A stretch of 57,340 nt of DNA from an uncultured Oxalobacteraceae bacterium (lineage in GTDB: Bacteria; Pseudomonadota; Gammaproteobacteria; Burkholderiales; Burkholderiaceae), in assembly GCA_946480015.1 (NCBI GenBank), contig CAMLIL010000027.1:1-57340 (forward strand), read 5' to 3'. Shown here piece by piece: positions 29,860 to 38,647 of this stretch (within the stretch, counting starts at the first letter, position 1; every line of letters starts with the position of its first letter). The translations under genes were made by a program, and so were the position numbers. Below the pieces are notes generated by a model. The model was not told the origin of the DNA. It made no database searches and saw only the letters and a program-made list of their open reading frames with translations.

Positions 29860-30825
29860 TTGAGAACTTCGCAGCCCCGTATTTTCGTCGCCGGCCACCG
29901 CGGCCTGGTCGGCTCGGCCATCGTGCGCGTGCTCAACGCCCAAGGCTTGACCAATATCGTCACCCGCACCCACGCCGAGCTGGAGCTGACCAGCCAGTCC
30001 CAGGTGCGCGAATTCTTCGAGACCGAACACATCGACCAGGTCTACCTGGCCGCGGCCAAGGTGGGCGGCATCCACGCCAACAACACCTATCCGGCCGAGT
30101 TCATCTACGACAATATGATGGTGCAGGCCAATGTCGTGCACGAAGCCTGGCGCTCGGGCGTGAAAAAGCTGCTGTTCCTGGGTTCTTCCTGCATCTATCC
30201 GCGCATGGCCGAGCAGCCCATCCGCGAGGAATACCTGATGGGCGGCAACCTGGAGCCGACCAATGAACCGTATGCCGTGGCCAAGATCGCCGGCATCAAG
30301 CTGTGCGAAAGCTATAACCGCCAGTACGGCACCGACTACCGCAGCGTGATGCCGACCAATCTGTACGGTCCGGGCGACAATTACCACCCCGAAAACAGCC
30401 ACGTGATCCCGGCCCTGATCCGGCGCTTCCACGAAAGCAAGATCAAGGGCGCGCCCGAAGTGGTGATCTGGGGCAGCGGCAAGCCCATGCGCGAATTCCT
30501 GTTCGTCGACGACATGGCCGAAGCCAGCGTCTACGTGATGCAGCTGGACTTGCCGACCTACAGCGCCAACACCCAGCCGATGCACTCGCACATCAATGTC
30601 GGCACCGGCGAAGACACCACCATCGGCGACCTGGCCCGGCTGGTCGGCAGGGTGGTTGGCTATGAAGGCAAGATCCTGTTCGATACCAGCAAGCCCGACG
30701 GTACGCCGCGCAAGCTGCTCGACGTCGCCAAGCTGCACGCGCTCGGCTGGCGCGCCCGCGTGCCGCTGGAAGAGGGCCTGCACCGGGCCTACCAGGCGTT
30801 CTTGGGTACCAACAAGCTGTATTGA
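29860..30825 (+). CDS. fcl: GDP-L-fucose synthase
   Basis: A 321-residue SDR epimerase/reductase that turns GDP-4-keto-6-deoxymannose into GDP-L-fucose with NADPH. The N-terminus [15 protein letters not shown] carries the cofactor motif; [18 protein letters not shown] and [16 protein letters not shown] are diagnostic; the catalytic Tyr/Lys are in [33 protein letters not shown] is also typical. The start is a TTG at 29860 with GGAG five bases upstream and two bases after the gmd stop, so translation is coupled. A strong terminator follows at 30871-30914. Confidence 0.96.
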   Translation: MRTSQPRIFVAGHRGLVGSAIVRVLNAQGLTNIVTRTHAELELTSQSQVREFFETEHIDQVYLAAAKVGGIHANNTYPAEFIYDNMMVQANVVHEAWRSGVKKLLFLGSSCIYPRMAEQPIREEYLMGGNLEPTNEPYAVAKIAGIKLCESYNRQYGTDYRSVMPTNLYGPGDNYHPENSHVIPALIRRFHESKIKGAPEVVIWGSGKPMREFLFVDDMAEASVYVMQLDLPTYSANTQPMHSHINVGTGEDTTIGDLARLVGRVVGYEGKILFDTSKPDGTPRKLLDVAKLHALGWRARVPLEEGLHRAYQAFLGTNKLY

Positions 30826-30850
30826 CGTCAGGTAAAATTCAATAAGGAAA

Positions 30851-30866
30851 GGTTGCTTCGGCAACC
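30851..30866 (+). other. Short tetraloop hairpin in the fcl-epsD gap
   Basis: GGTTGC-TTCG-GCAACC, a perfect six-base stem with a stable UUCG-type tetraloop, sits between AATAAGGAAA and the larger terminator hairpin. It follows a purine-rich run. It may be a processing or stability element, or part of a leader RNA if transcription starts in fcl. Confidence 0.45.
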
Positions 30867-30870
30867 CATG

Positions 30871-30914
30871 ACGGCGCGTGCCGGATGGTGAACCATTCGT
30901 ACGCGCCGTTTTTT
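30871..30914 (+). terminator. Rho-independent terminator between fcl and epsD
   Basis: The stem ACGGCGCGT (30871-30879) pairs with ACGCGCCGT (30901-30909), and inside it ATGGT/ACCAT extends the helix. Six T residues (30909-30914) follow directly. This separates the sugar-nucleotide genes from epsD-epsG, unless it acts as an attenuator that is read through under inducing conditions. Confidence 0.8.
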
Positions 30915-30996
30915 CGATGTGTGTAATAATTTCGACAAGCTGTTAGCTTAAAAGCAAGTTTGTGACGAACAAGACTTACACATCATCGAGGACAAA

Positions 30997-31983
30997 TTGA
31001 ACAACATTAAGCGGACCGGACTGTCGAGCCTTCCCTCCCATAAGCGTTTGCTGTGCGCCGCCCTGATGGTCGTGGCGGCCGGGCTTGCTGGATGCGGCAA
31101 CAAGAACAAGGAAGCCAAGCCTGGCCAGGCCCTGGCCAGCGTCAACGGCGAAGAAATCACGGCGCTCCAGCTCAACGAAGAGCTGCAGCGCGCCAACGTC
31201 CCGGCCGCCCAGCAGGAGCAGGCCGGCAAGCAGCTGCTCGAAGCGCTGATTGACCGCCAACTGCTGGAAAACGAAGCGGCCAAGGATAAGACCGACCGCG
31301 ACCCCAAGGTCATTTCGGCGATCGAACGCGCCAAAGCGCTGATCATCGCGCAAGCCTATATGCAAAAAAAGATCGGCAACGGCGTGCGTCCCACCCAGGC
31401 CGAGATCAGCGATTACTACAACGCCCATCCGGAATTTTTTGCCAACCGCAAGCAGTTCGACATGAAGCAGCTGGTGGTCGACACCAAAGACTTGTCGGAT
31501 GATCTCAAGAAAGTGGCCGACAGCACCAAATCGCTCGACGAGGTGGCCGCCTGGATGGACGAGCACAAAATCAAGTATCTGCGCACCCAGGCCGCGCGCA
31601 CCACGTCCGACCTGGCGCCGGAACTGTCCGCCAGGCTCAGGAGCATGCCCAAGAACCAGTTGTTCGTGGTGAAGGAAGGGCCGCGCAGCATGCTGGTGTC
31701 CATCGTCGACGTCAAGGACAACCCGGCGTCGCTGGAAGTGGCCGCGCCCCAGATCGAAAAATTCCTGTTCAACAAAAAGAACAAGGAAGCCGCCGATGCC
31801 GAGCTGGCCCGTCTGCGCGCCAGCGCCAAGATCGAATACCTGAACAAGGCCGCCGCCACGGCGGCGGTGGCGCCGGCGCCTGCCGCCCCCGCGGCTGCGC
31901 CTGCGCCCACGGTCGAGGCTGCCGCCGGGCCGGCCGCCACCGATGCCGCTGCCGCCGCGCGCGGCGTCGCCGGTCTCAAATAA
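30997..31983 (+). CDS. epsD: EpsD-family peptidyl-prolyl cis-trans isomerase lipoprotein
   Basis: A 328-residue SurA/PpiC-like protein. A type II signal peptide ends in the lipobox AGLAGC (Cys33), so the mature protein should be lipid-anchored. A SurA_N-like helical part follows (ALASVNGEEITALQLNEELQ, then LLEALIDRQLLENEA), then a parvulin-like region (DYYNAHPEFFANRKQFDMKQ onward) that is short and poorly conserved in its active-site motifs. The last about 50 residues are a low-complexity Ala/Pro tail. The start is TTG at 30997 with GAGGAC upstream. EpsD members always sit with EpsE-EpsF-EpsG, and probably chaperone export components. Confidence 0.88.
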   Translation: MNNIKRTGLSSLPSHKRLLCAALMVVAAGLAGCGNKNKEAKPGQALASVNGEEITALQLNEELQRANVPAAQQEQAGKQLLEALIDRQLLENEAAKDKTDRDPKVISAIERAKALIIAQAYMQKKIGNGVRPTQAEISDYYNAHPEFFANRKQFDMKQLVVDTKDLSDDLKKVADSTKSLDEVAAWMDEHKIKYLRTQAARTTSDLAPELSARLRSMPKNQLFVVKEGPRSMLVSIVDVKDNPASLEVAAPQIEKFLFNKKNKEAADAELARLRASAKIEYLNKAAATAAVAPAPAAPAAAPAPTVEAAAGPAATDAAAAARGVAGLK

Positions 31984-31985
31984 AA

Positions 31986-32013
31986 CACGGCCGGCGCACG
32001 CGCGCCGGCCGTG
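31986..32013 (+). other. GC-rich perfect hairpin between epsD and epsE
   Basis: A 12-base perfect stem (31986-31997 with 32002-32013) closed by the loop ACGC, starting three bases after the epsD stop. There is no T-run directly after it, so it is not a classical terminator. It could protect the epsD mRNA end or set differential expression within the operon. Confidence 0.5.
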
Positions 32014-32059
32014 CCGCTTCGCGTTTGTTGAACAACCCGTCTTACTCAAAGGTGCATAT

Positions 32060-32845
32060 ATGAAACGACTAGTGCGGGCCGTGATGGCCATGATGCTCAC
32101 TCTCCTGATGGGTTCGGCCATGGCGGCCGACCTGCTCGGCCCCGGCGACCTGCTCAAGATCTCGGTCTACGGCAGTCCCGACCTGAGCCTGGAAACCCGC
32201 GTCAGCGATACCGGCAGCATCAGCTATCCGCTGGTGGGGCAGGTGGCCGTGAGCGGCCTGTCGGTGAACCAGGCGGAAAAGAAGATCGCCGGCCAGCTCG
32301 AAGCCGGCGGCTATGTCAAGAAGCCCCAGGTCAATATCGTCGTCACCGCGGTGCAGAGCCAGCTGGTATCGGTGATGGGCCAGGTTAACCGCCCGGGCCG
32401 CTTCCCCCTGGAAGGCAAGCGCAGCGTGATGGACTTGCTGGCCACCGCCGGCGGTATTTCGCCCGACGGCGGCGACACCGTCAGCCTGATCCGCAAGCGC
32501 GACGGCCGTATCACGCGCGAGGAAATCGACGTGATCGACATGGTGCGCGCAGGCGAGCTGAGCAAGGATTACCAGCTGGCCGGCGGCGACATGATCTATG
32601 TCGAGCGCGCGCCCAAGTTCTACATCTACGGCGAAGTGCAGCGTCCCGGCAGTTTCCGCCTGGAGCGCGGCATGAACGTCACCCAGGCCCTGTCGGCCGG
32701 CGGCGGCCTGTCCCCGCGCGGCACCGAGCGCGGCCTGCTGATCAAGCGCCGCGATGCGCAGGGCAAGCTCCAGCTGATCAGCGCCAAGGGCGACGATCCG
32801 GTGCAGGTCGACGATGTCGTGTTTGTCAAGGAAAGCTGGTTCTAA
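32060..32845 (+). CDS. epsE: Polysaccharide export protein EpsE (Wza-like)
   Basis: A 261-residue exported protein of the OPX family. A signal peptide ends MGSAMA, followed directly by the poly-export domain (ADLLGPGDLLKISVYGSPDL, then SDTGSISYPLVGQVAVSGLS) and two SLBB domains (VMGQVNRPGRFPLEG and YGEVQRPGSFRLERGMNVTQ). No lipobox Cys is present, unlike E. coli Wza. It forms the periplasmic/outer-membrane channel for the exopolysaccharide. AAAGGTG precedes the ATG at 32060. It pairs with EpsF downstream. Confidence 0.93.
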   Translation: MKRLVRAVMAMMLTLLMGSAMAADLLGPGDLLKISVYGSPDLSLETRVSDTGSISYPLVGQVAVSGLSVNQAEKKIAGQLEAGGYVKKPQVNIVVTAVQSQLVSVMGQVNRPGRFPLEGKRSVMDLLATAGGISPDGGDTVSLIRKRDGRITREEIDVIDMVRAGELSKDYQLAGGDMIYVERAPKFYIYGEVQRPGSFRLERGMNVTQALSAGGGLSPRGTERGLLIKRRDAQGKLQLISAKGDDPVQVDDVVFVKESWF

Positions 32846-33018
32846 ATACGCGTCATTCGGCGCTGGCAATCGCTTGATTTAATGTGTGCCTAATAGTGTT
32901 GGCGTTTAATCCAGTTTGATTTTTATCCAATTGATTTGAGCGCCGCCGCGTGGCCCACGCGCGTTTGCCGCCGCCGGCAGTTCAGCGTTCCCCGAACGCA
33001 TCACAAGAGAGTTTGACC

Positions 33019-34422
33019 ATGAATCTTTCCCAATTCCTGCTGATTTTGCTGGCCCGTAAGCGCATCATCCTGGCGACCCTGCTGGTGACGGTGGCGCTGA
33101 CCATGGTGGTCAGCATGATGATGCCCAAGACCTACAAGGCCACCGCCTCGGTGCTGCTCAACTACAAAGGCCAGGACCCGCTGACCGGCGTGGTGATGCC
33201 GAGCCAGCTGCTGCCCGGCTACATGGCCACCCAGATCGACATCATCAGCAGCAAGAATGTCGCCGCCCGCGTGGTCGATTCGCTCAAGCTGGCCCAGAAC
33301 CCGGCCGTGGTGCAGCAATTCCAGGACGCCGCCGGCGGCCGCGGCACCGTGCGCGACTGGCTGGCCGACCTGCTGCTGAAGAAACTCGACGTCGTCCCAT
33401 CGCGCGAAAGCAGCGTGGTGGAAATCAATTTCAAGGGCGGCGATCCGCAATTCGTCGCCGCCGTCGCCAACGCCTTCGCCGAGGAATACCAGAAGCTGTC
33501 GGTCGAACTCAAGGCCGAACCGATGAAAAAAGCCTCGGTTTATTTCAATGAACAGACCAAGCTGCTGCGCGACAGCCTCGAAGCGGCCCAGAGCCGCCTG
33601 TCCAAGTATCAGCAGGAACGCGGCATCGTCAGCGTGGACGGCCGCCTGGATGTGGAATCGAACCGCCTGAACGACCTGTCGGCCCAGCTGGTGGCGGTGC
33701 AGGCCCAGGCCATCGAAGCCAATTCGCGCCGCAGCATGGCCAGCCGCGGGGCCGAGTCGCCCGACGTGGCCTCCAGCCCGCTGGTGCAAAACCTCAAGGT
33801 CACCCTGGCCGCGGCCGAAAGCAAGCTGGCCGAAGTGGGCGGGCGCCTGGGGCGCAACCATCCGCAATATCTGAGCGCCAAGGCCGAAGCCGACAAGATC
33901 CGCGCCAGCCTGGACGCTTCCGTGCGCGCCACTTCCAGCAGCGTGGGCAATAATGCCGCCATCCTGCAGCAGCGCGAAGCCGAAGTGCGCGCCGCGCTGG
34001 CCGCCCAGAAGAACAAGGTGCTGGAAATGAACCGCAGCCGCGACGAACTGGGCGTGCTGATGAAAGACGTCGAAAGCGCCCAGCGCGCCTACGATGCCGC
34101 CGCCCAGCGCTTTTCGCAGACCAAGATCGAAGGCTCGGCCGAACAGTCCGAAATTTCCATCCTCAATCCGGCCACCGCCCCGATGGGCGCAGCCGGTCCG
34201 CGCGTGATGCTCAACACCATGCTGTCGATCTTCCTCGGCACGGTGCTGGGCCTGGGCTTTGCGCTGCTGCTGGAAATGATCGACCGCCGCGTGCGCTCCG
34301 AGAACGACCTGGTCGAAGTGCTGCAGATGCCGGTGTTCGGCGTGATCGACTGGAACCGCCCCAAGCGCGCCCGTTACACCGCCCTCGCGTCCCTGCTGCC
34401 GCGCCGCCTGCGCCTGAGCTGA
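33019..34422 (+). CDS. epsF: Chain-length determinant protein EpsF (Wzz/PCP family)
   Basis: A 467-residue inner-membrane polysaccharide co-polymerase. TM1 is residues about 12-33 ([20 protein letters not shown]), then the Wzz signature [17 protein letters not shown] long periplasmic coiled coil follows (about 160-390, with many Gln/Glu/Ala heptads such as [19 protein letters not shown]). TM2 near 395-420 is [20 protein letters not shown], followed by a short basic cytoplasmic tail. The ATG at 33019 is where homology starts. It works with the EpsG kinase-like protein encoded 34 bases downstream. The 173-base gap before it (32846-33018) is AT-richer and may hold a promoter, but no convincing boxes are seen. 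Confidence 0.92.
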   Translation: MNLSQFLLILLARKRIILATLLVTVALTMVVSMMMPKTYKATASVLLNYKGQDPLTGVVMPSQLLPGYMATQIDIISSKNVAARVVDSLKLAQNPAVVQQFQDAAGGRGTVRDWLADLLLKKLDVVPSRESSVVEINFKGGDPQFVAAVANAFAEEYQKLSVELKAEPMKKASVYFNEQTKLLRDSLEAAQSRLSKYQQERGIVSVDGRLDVESNRLNDLSAQLVAVQAQAIEANSRRSMASRGAESPDVASSPLVQNLKVTLAAAESKLAEVGGRLGRNHPQYLSAKAEADKIRASLDASVRATSSSVGNNAAILQQREAEVRAALAAQKNKVLEMNRSRDELGVLMKDVESAQRAYDAAAQRFSQTKIEGSAEQSEISILNPATAPMGAAGPRVMLNTMLSIFLGTVLGLGFALLLEMIDRRVRSENDLVEVLQMPVFGVIDWNRPKRARYTALASLLPRRLRLS

Positions 34423-34456
34423 GCCCCACGCGACCCTGACCCTAACCGAGAACAAC

Positions 34457-35335
34457 ATGATCCCGCAGACTGAGCTCTCCATCGCATCCGACAAATTGCA
34501 GCGCGCCGATTCGAGTATCGGCGGCCTGCTGCTGGAGTCGGGCAAACTGTCGCCCGAGAACGCCGAGCGCGTGCTGCGCCTGCAGAAAGAGCTGGGCATC
34601 CGCTTCGGCGAAGCGGCCCAGCGCATGGGCCTGATCGACGAGGCCGATATCCAGCAAGTGCTGGCGCGCCAATTCGACTATCCCTACCTGCGCCCGGGCG
34701 AGGGCAATTGCTCGCCGCACCTGGTGGCCGCCTACGACCCCTTCAGCCCGCAGGTGGAAACCTTGCGCGCCGTGCGCAGCCAGCTGATGCTGCGCTGGTT
34801 CACGCGCGGGCACAAATCGCTGGCCATCGTCGGCATCGAGCCGGGCGACGGCGCCAGCCTGTTCGCGGCCAACCTGGCGGTGGTGTTTTCCCAGCTGGGC
34901 GAAAGCACCTTGCTGGTCGACGCCAACCTGCGCGCGCCGTCGCAGCACGCGATCTTCAGCGTCAAGGCGCGCCAGGGCCTGTCGGACGTGCTGGCAGGGC
35001 GGGCCGACCTGGACGTGATCCACCACGTCGATTCCTTCGTCGACCTGTCGCTGCTGATCGCCGGCACCTTGCCGCCCAATCCGCAGGAATTGCTCAGCCG
35101 CAGCAGCTTCGGCAGCCTCAACACCCAGCTCGAATCGCGCTACGACGTCACCCTGTACGACGTGGCCGCCAGCACCAAGGGGCTCGATGCGCTGGTGCTG
35201 GCCGCGCGCACCGGCGGCGTGCTGATCGTCGCGCGCAAGAACAAGACCCACCTGGGCGACATCAACGCCATGGCCGACCAGGTCGCGCAAAACGGCGCCC
35301 ACGTGGTCGGCTCCGTGCTGGTGGATTTCAAATGA
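34457..35335 (+). CDS. epsG: EpsG-type BY-kinase-like protein with degenerate Walker A motif
   Basis: A 292-residue cytoplasmic protein. Residues about 18-75 (SIGGLLLESGKLSPENAERV, then RFGEAAQRMGLIDEADIQQV) resemble the MshEN/GspE N-terminal fold. Residues about 95-292 are a ParA/BY-kinase fold, but the P-loop reads EPGDGASL with Ala133 where the catalytic Lys normally is. Walker A' is LLVDANLRAP (Asn for the second Asp), and the Walker B-like strand is VTLYDVAA. There is no Tyr-rich C-terminal tail. By position and similarity it is the EpsG partner of EpsF, yet tyrosine kinase activity is doubtful. It may be a regulatory adaptor. Its stop overlaps the exosortase start (ATGA). Confidence 0.87.
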   Translation: MIPQTELSIASDKLQRADSSIGGLLLESGKLSPENAERVLRLQKELGIRFGEAAQRMGLIDEADIQQVLARQFDYPYLRPGEGNCSPHLVAAYDPFSPQVETLRAVRSQLMLRWFTRGHKSLAIVGIEPGDGASLFAANLAVVFSQLGESTLLVDANLRAPSQHAIFSVKARQGLSDVLAGRADLDVIHHVDSFVDLSLLIAGTLPPNPQELLSRSSFGSLNTQLESRYDVTLYDVAASTKGLDALVLAARTGGVLIVARKNKTHLGDINAMADQVAQNGAHVVGSVLVDFK

Positions 35336-36942
35336 ATACCTCCGTCAAGTCGTCCCCCATGGCCGGCTTGCCCAAGCCTGGCGCGGTGCCCAGCTGGGCG
35401 CCGCTGGCGCTCGGCATGCTGCTCATGTACCTGCCCAGCTTTTACGACATCTTCACCGGCACGTGGTCGACCGAGGAAAACGCCCACGGCCCCATCATCC
35501 TGGGCATTTCGCTGTGGCTGCTGTACCGCAACTGGCCGCAGATGCTGGCCGCCAGCGAAGGCCGGCGCGGCAGCGCGCTCGGCTGGCCGCTGCTGGTGTT
35601 CAGCGTGGCCCTGTATTTCCTCGGCCGCTCGCAATCGATCGCCATCTTCGAGATCGGCTCCTTCCTGACCACCCTGGCCAGCCTGCTGCTGATCACGCGC
35701 GGCAGCGCCGCCCTCAAGGCCCAGTGGTTCCCGCTGTTCTTCATGCTGTTCATGCTGCCGCTGCCGCCCTCGCTGGTCGACATGCTGACCATGCCGATGA
35801 AAACGGCGGTGTCCTACGTGGTCGAAAAAGTGCTGTGGGCGGTCGGCTACCCGATCTCGCGCACCGGCGTGATCCTGCAGATCGGCCAGTACCAGCTGCT
35901 GGTGGCCGACGCCTGCGCCGGCCTGCACACCCTGTTCACTCTGGAAGCGCTGGGCCTGCTGTACCTGAACGTGGTGCGCCACAATTCCTGGTTCCGCAAC
36001 GTCGCCCTGGCCATTCTGATCGTGCCGATTTCCTTCACCTCCAACGTGATCCGCGTGATGGTGCTGACCCTGATCACCTACCACTTTGGCGACGCGGCCG
36101 GGCAGGGCTTCCTGCACGGTTTCGCCGGCATGGTGCTGTTCGTCAGCGCGCTGATGCTCATCATCGGCACCGATTCGCTGCTGCGCTTCGGCGTGCGCGA
36201 AAGCGCGCTGCCGCTGTTCGCGCGCGACACCGACGCCCCCTCCAGCCTGGGGCCGCGCACCTTCGGACCCATGCGCCGCACCGTGGCCGCCGCCGTGCTG
36301 ATGGGCGCGGCCGTGCTGGCCACCATCGCGCTGCAGCCGCAAAAGCTGCTGGCCGACACCGGCCCCCGCATCGAGCTCGACAAGAGCGTGCCGACCGCGT
36401 TCGGCGACTGGAAGCTCGACCCCGACCTCGGCGCCATGGTGCCGTCCGAAACCGCCCAGGAACGCACCCGCCTGATCTACAGCCAGACCCTGTCGCGCAC
36501 CTACATCAATAGCCAGGGCGAACGCATCATGCTGTCCATCGCCTACGGCTCGGTGCAGACCCAGCAGCTGCGCGCGCACCGCCAGGAAGTGTGCTACCGC
36601 GCCCAGGGTTTCGAGATCGACGAGCTGTACAGCCAGGACTTGCGCATCGACGGCGTGGACGTGCCGGCCACCCGCATGGTGGCCCACAACGGCCCGCGCA
36701 TCGAGCCGGTCACCTACTGGTTCACCATGGGCAGCAGCCTGGTGCGCAGCTATTACGACCGCCAGATGGTGCAGCTCAAGTACGCGCTGTCCGATTACAT
36801 CCCGGACGGCTACCTGTACCGCGTCTCCAGCATCAATCCCGACAGCGCCGCCGCCTTCCGCCTGCAGGCCGATTTCTCGAACGCCCTGATGCGCTCGCTC
36901 GACCCGGTGGTGCGCGCCAAGCTGCTGGGCGGCCCGGGCTGA
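35332..36942 (+). CDS. Exosortase (XrtB-type) fused to an EpsI domain
   Basis: A 536-residue protein. Residues about 20-290 form eight or nine TM helices with the exosortase catalytic residues: Cys195 in VADACAGLHTLF, Arg241 in TSNVIRVMVLT and His262 in FLHGFAGMV. Exosortases cleave PEP-CTERM proteins at the inner membrane, probably coupling release to glycosylated export. Residues about 310-536 are a periplasmic EpsI-type domain (VPTAFGDWKLD, QEVCYRAQGFEID and FTMGSSLVRSYYDRQMVQLK), which in Methylobacillus is a separate protein. The XrtB class is inferred from EpsD/E/F/G/L neighbours. The ATG at 35332 overlaps the epsG stop. No PEP-CTERM protein is encoded in this window. Confidence 0.92.
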   Translation: MNTSVKSSPMAGLPKPGAVPSWAPLALGMLLMYLPSFYDIFTGTWSTEENAHGPIILGISLWLLYRNWPQMLAASEGRRGSALGWPLLVFSVALYFLGRSQSIAIFEIGSFLTTLASLLLITRGSAALKAQWFPLFFMLFMLPLPPSLVDMLTMPMKTAVSYVVEKVLWAVGYPISRTGVILQIGQYQLLVADACAGLHTLFTLEALGLLYLNVVRHNSWFRNVALAILIVPISFTSNVIRVMVLTLITYHFGDAAGQGFLHGFAGMVLFVSALMLIIGTDSLLRFGVRESALPLFARDTDAPSSLGPRTFGPMRRTVAAAVLMGAAVLATIALQPQKLLADTGPRIELDKSVPTAFGDWKLDPDLGAMVPSETAQERTRLIYSQTLSRTYINSQGERIMLSIAYGSVQTQQLRAHRQEVCYRAQGFEIDELYSQDLRIDGVDVPATRMVAHNGPRIEPVTYWFTMGSSLVRSYYDRQMVQLKYALSDYIPDGYLYRVSSINPDSAAAFRLQADFSNALMRSLDPVVRAKLLGGPG

Positions 36943-36979
36943 GTCGATGGTTCACAAGCAATTGTTATAGGTTTCCAAG

Positions 36980-38599
36980 GTGCTTTCTCAACCCCAATCA
37001 CGCGCTCCGCGCTACAAAGCCGACAAGGCCGGCGCCATCGCCGGCGTGCTGGCGCTGATCTTGCTGGCCGCCTTTTTCGGCGCCGCCGTGCCCGTGCTCG
37101 GCTATCTGGTGCCGGCCGCCGTGGTCATGCTGGTCTTCATGGTCTGGGTGCTGCTCGATTTCCGCGCCGGCGTGGCCTACGCCATCGTGCTCATGCCCTT
37201 GTCCGCGCTGACGTTCTTTCCGCACGAAATGCTGGGCATTCGCGGCCTCAATCCGCTCAACGTGATTCTGTTTCTCACCATGGTGTCCTACGTCGTGCAC
37301 GCGGGCCTGCGCCGCTGGCACGATCCGATCGCGCCGCTGCGCCTGCTGGGCTGGTATGTGCTGCCCATCGTCGTCGCTTGCCTGATCGGCATGTCCAGCG
37401 TGCCGCTGATCCCGCCACGCTTCATGCAGGAAAACCTCATCCAGTTCAACAACAGCGTCGGCTACCTGCGCGATATGCTGATCAAGCCGCAGTTCCTGGT
37501 GCTGCTGTCGCTGATGGTCGCGCTGGCGGTGCGCCACAGCAAAAAGCCCGAGCGTTTCATTTACCTGATGCTGGCGTCCGGCTATGTGTTTTGCGCGCTG
37601 GTGGCCGGGCTGCTGCTCAAAAGCGGCATGTCGCTGCGCGAACTGGCTTCGCCCCTGTCGCGCACCTTCCTCGGCGCGCTCGGCATGCACGCCAACGAAA
37701 TGAGCCTGCTGCTCAATATGCTGTACGCGCTGACCCTGTTCTCGATCCGCGAGCAGTCCGCCGGCAAGGTGCGCAATTTCCTGTTCGTGTCCTGCGTGGT
37801 GTTCGGCCTGTGCGTGCTGATGACCTTCTCGCGCGGCGGCTTCCTCGGCTTCGCCCTGGTTAACCTGATCTATTTCTGGAAGCGCCTGAGTATCAAGACC
37901 GTCATCGCCGCGCTGCTGGTGAGCGCCGCCATCGGCCCCTTCGTGATGGACGCGGTGATGGAGCGCGCCATGACGGGGGTGGACGCGGGCGACCGCGGCG
38001 CCGTCACCGCCGGCCGCCTGGACGGCATCTGGCTGCCGCTGTTGCCGTACGTGCTGGAGGAACCGGTGATGCCGCACGGCGTGTTCTCCATCCTGTGGAG
38101 CACGCCCCTGCGCATGAACAAGATGCTGCCGGTGGCCCAGACCCACAGCGCCTGGCTGGGCGGGCTGATGGACCTGGGCCTGGTCGGCTTCGGCTTCGTG
38201 CTGGCCTTCCTGCTGTTCGTGCGGCGCGAATTTTTGCGCCTGTCGCGCGAACACGCTTCGCCCGCGCTGCAAGGCATGTTCGCCGGCGGCGCCGTGCTCA
38301 TTCCCCTGTGGTTCCTGCAGGGCGTGACGGACGACCACTTCACGCCCAGCCCGTCGCAAGCCTATTTCTGGATCTCGCTGGGCATCCTGATGGGTTGCGG
38401 CGGACTGTACCGCAGCAAGGAGCGCAAACAGGCCGAAGCGCAAGCCAAGGCCGACGCCCGCAGCGTCAGGCGCGCGCCGCGCTTTCCGCTGCCGCCGATA
38501 GTCACGCCGCCCGCGCCCGGCCAGCCGGCGCCGGCGCGCAAGCCGGTGGCGGTATGGCCGCCCAAAGCCGCGCCGGGAGAAGCGCCTGCCGCTCCCTGA
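36980..38599 (+). CDS. O-antigen ligase/polymerase-like membrane protein
   Basis: A 539-residue inner-membrane protein with about 11 hydrophobic segments. A long periplasmic loop (about residues 320-400) contains MTGVDAGDRGAVTAGRLDGI and HGVFSILWSTPLR, with THSAWLGGLMDLGLVGFGF at the loop's end, the typical WaaL/Wzy O-antigen ligase pattern. A family of this type is regularly found in exosortase clusters. It probably polymerises repeat units or attaches glycan to protein. The cytoplasmic C-terminus is Ala/Pro/Lys-rich. The GTG start at 36980 is weakly supported by AGG eight bases upstream. Confidence 0.85.
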   Translation: MLSQPQSRAPRYKADKAGAIAGVLALILLAAFFGAAVPVLGYLVPAAVVMLVFMVWVLLDFRAGVAYAIVLMPLSALTFFPHEMLGIRGLNPLNVILFLTMVSYVVHAGLRRWHDPIAPLRLLGWYVLPIVVACLIGMSSVPLIPPRFMQENLIQFNNSVGYLRDMLIKPQFLVLLSLMVALAVRHSKKPERFIYLMLASGYVFCALVAGLLLKSGMSLRELASPLSRTFLGALGMHANEMSLLLNMLYALTLFSIREQSAGKVRNFLFVSCVVFGLCVLMTFSRGGFLGFALVNLIYFWKRLSIKTVIAALLVSAAIGPFVMDAVMERAMTGVDAGDRGAVTAGRLDGIWLPLLPYVLEEPVMPHGVFSILWSTPLRMNKMLPVAQTHSAWLGGLMDLGLVGFGFVLAFLLFVRREFLRLSREHASPALQGMFAGGAVLIPLWFLQGVTDDHFTPSPSQAYFWISLGILMGCGGLYRSKERKQAEAQAKADARSVRRAPRFPLPPIVTPPAPGQPAPARKPVAVWPPKAAPGEAPAAP

Positions 38600-38647
38600 A
38601 AGACCGATCACGGTTTGCCCATTAAAGGAACCGTACCGATACTACCT

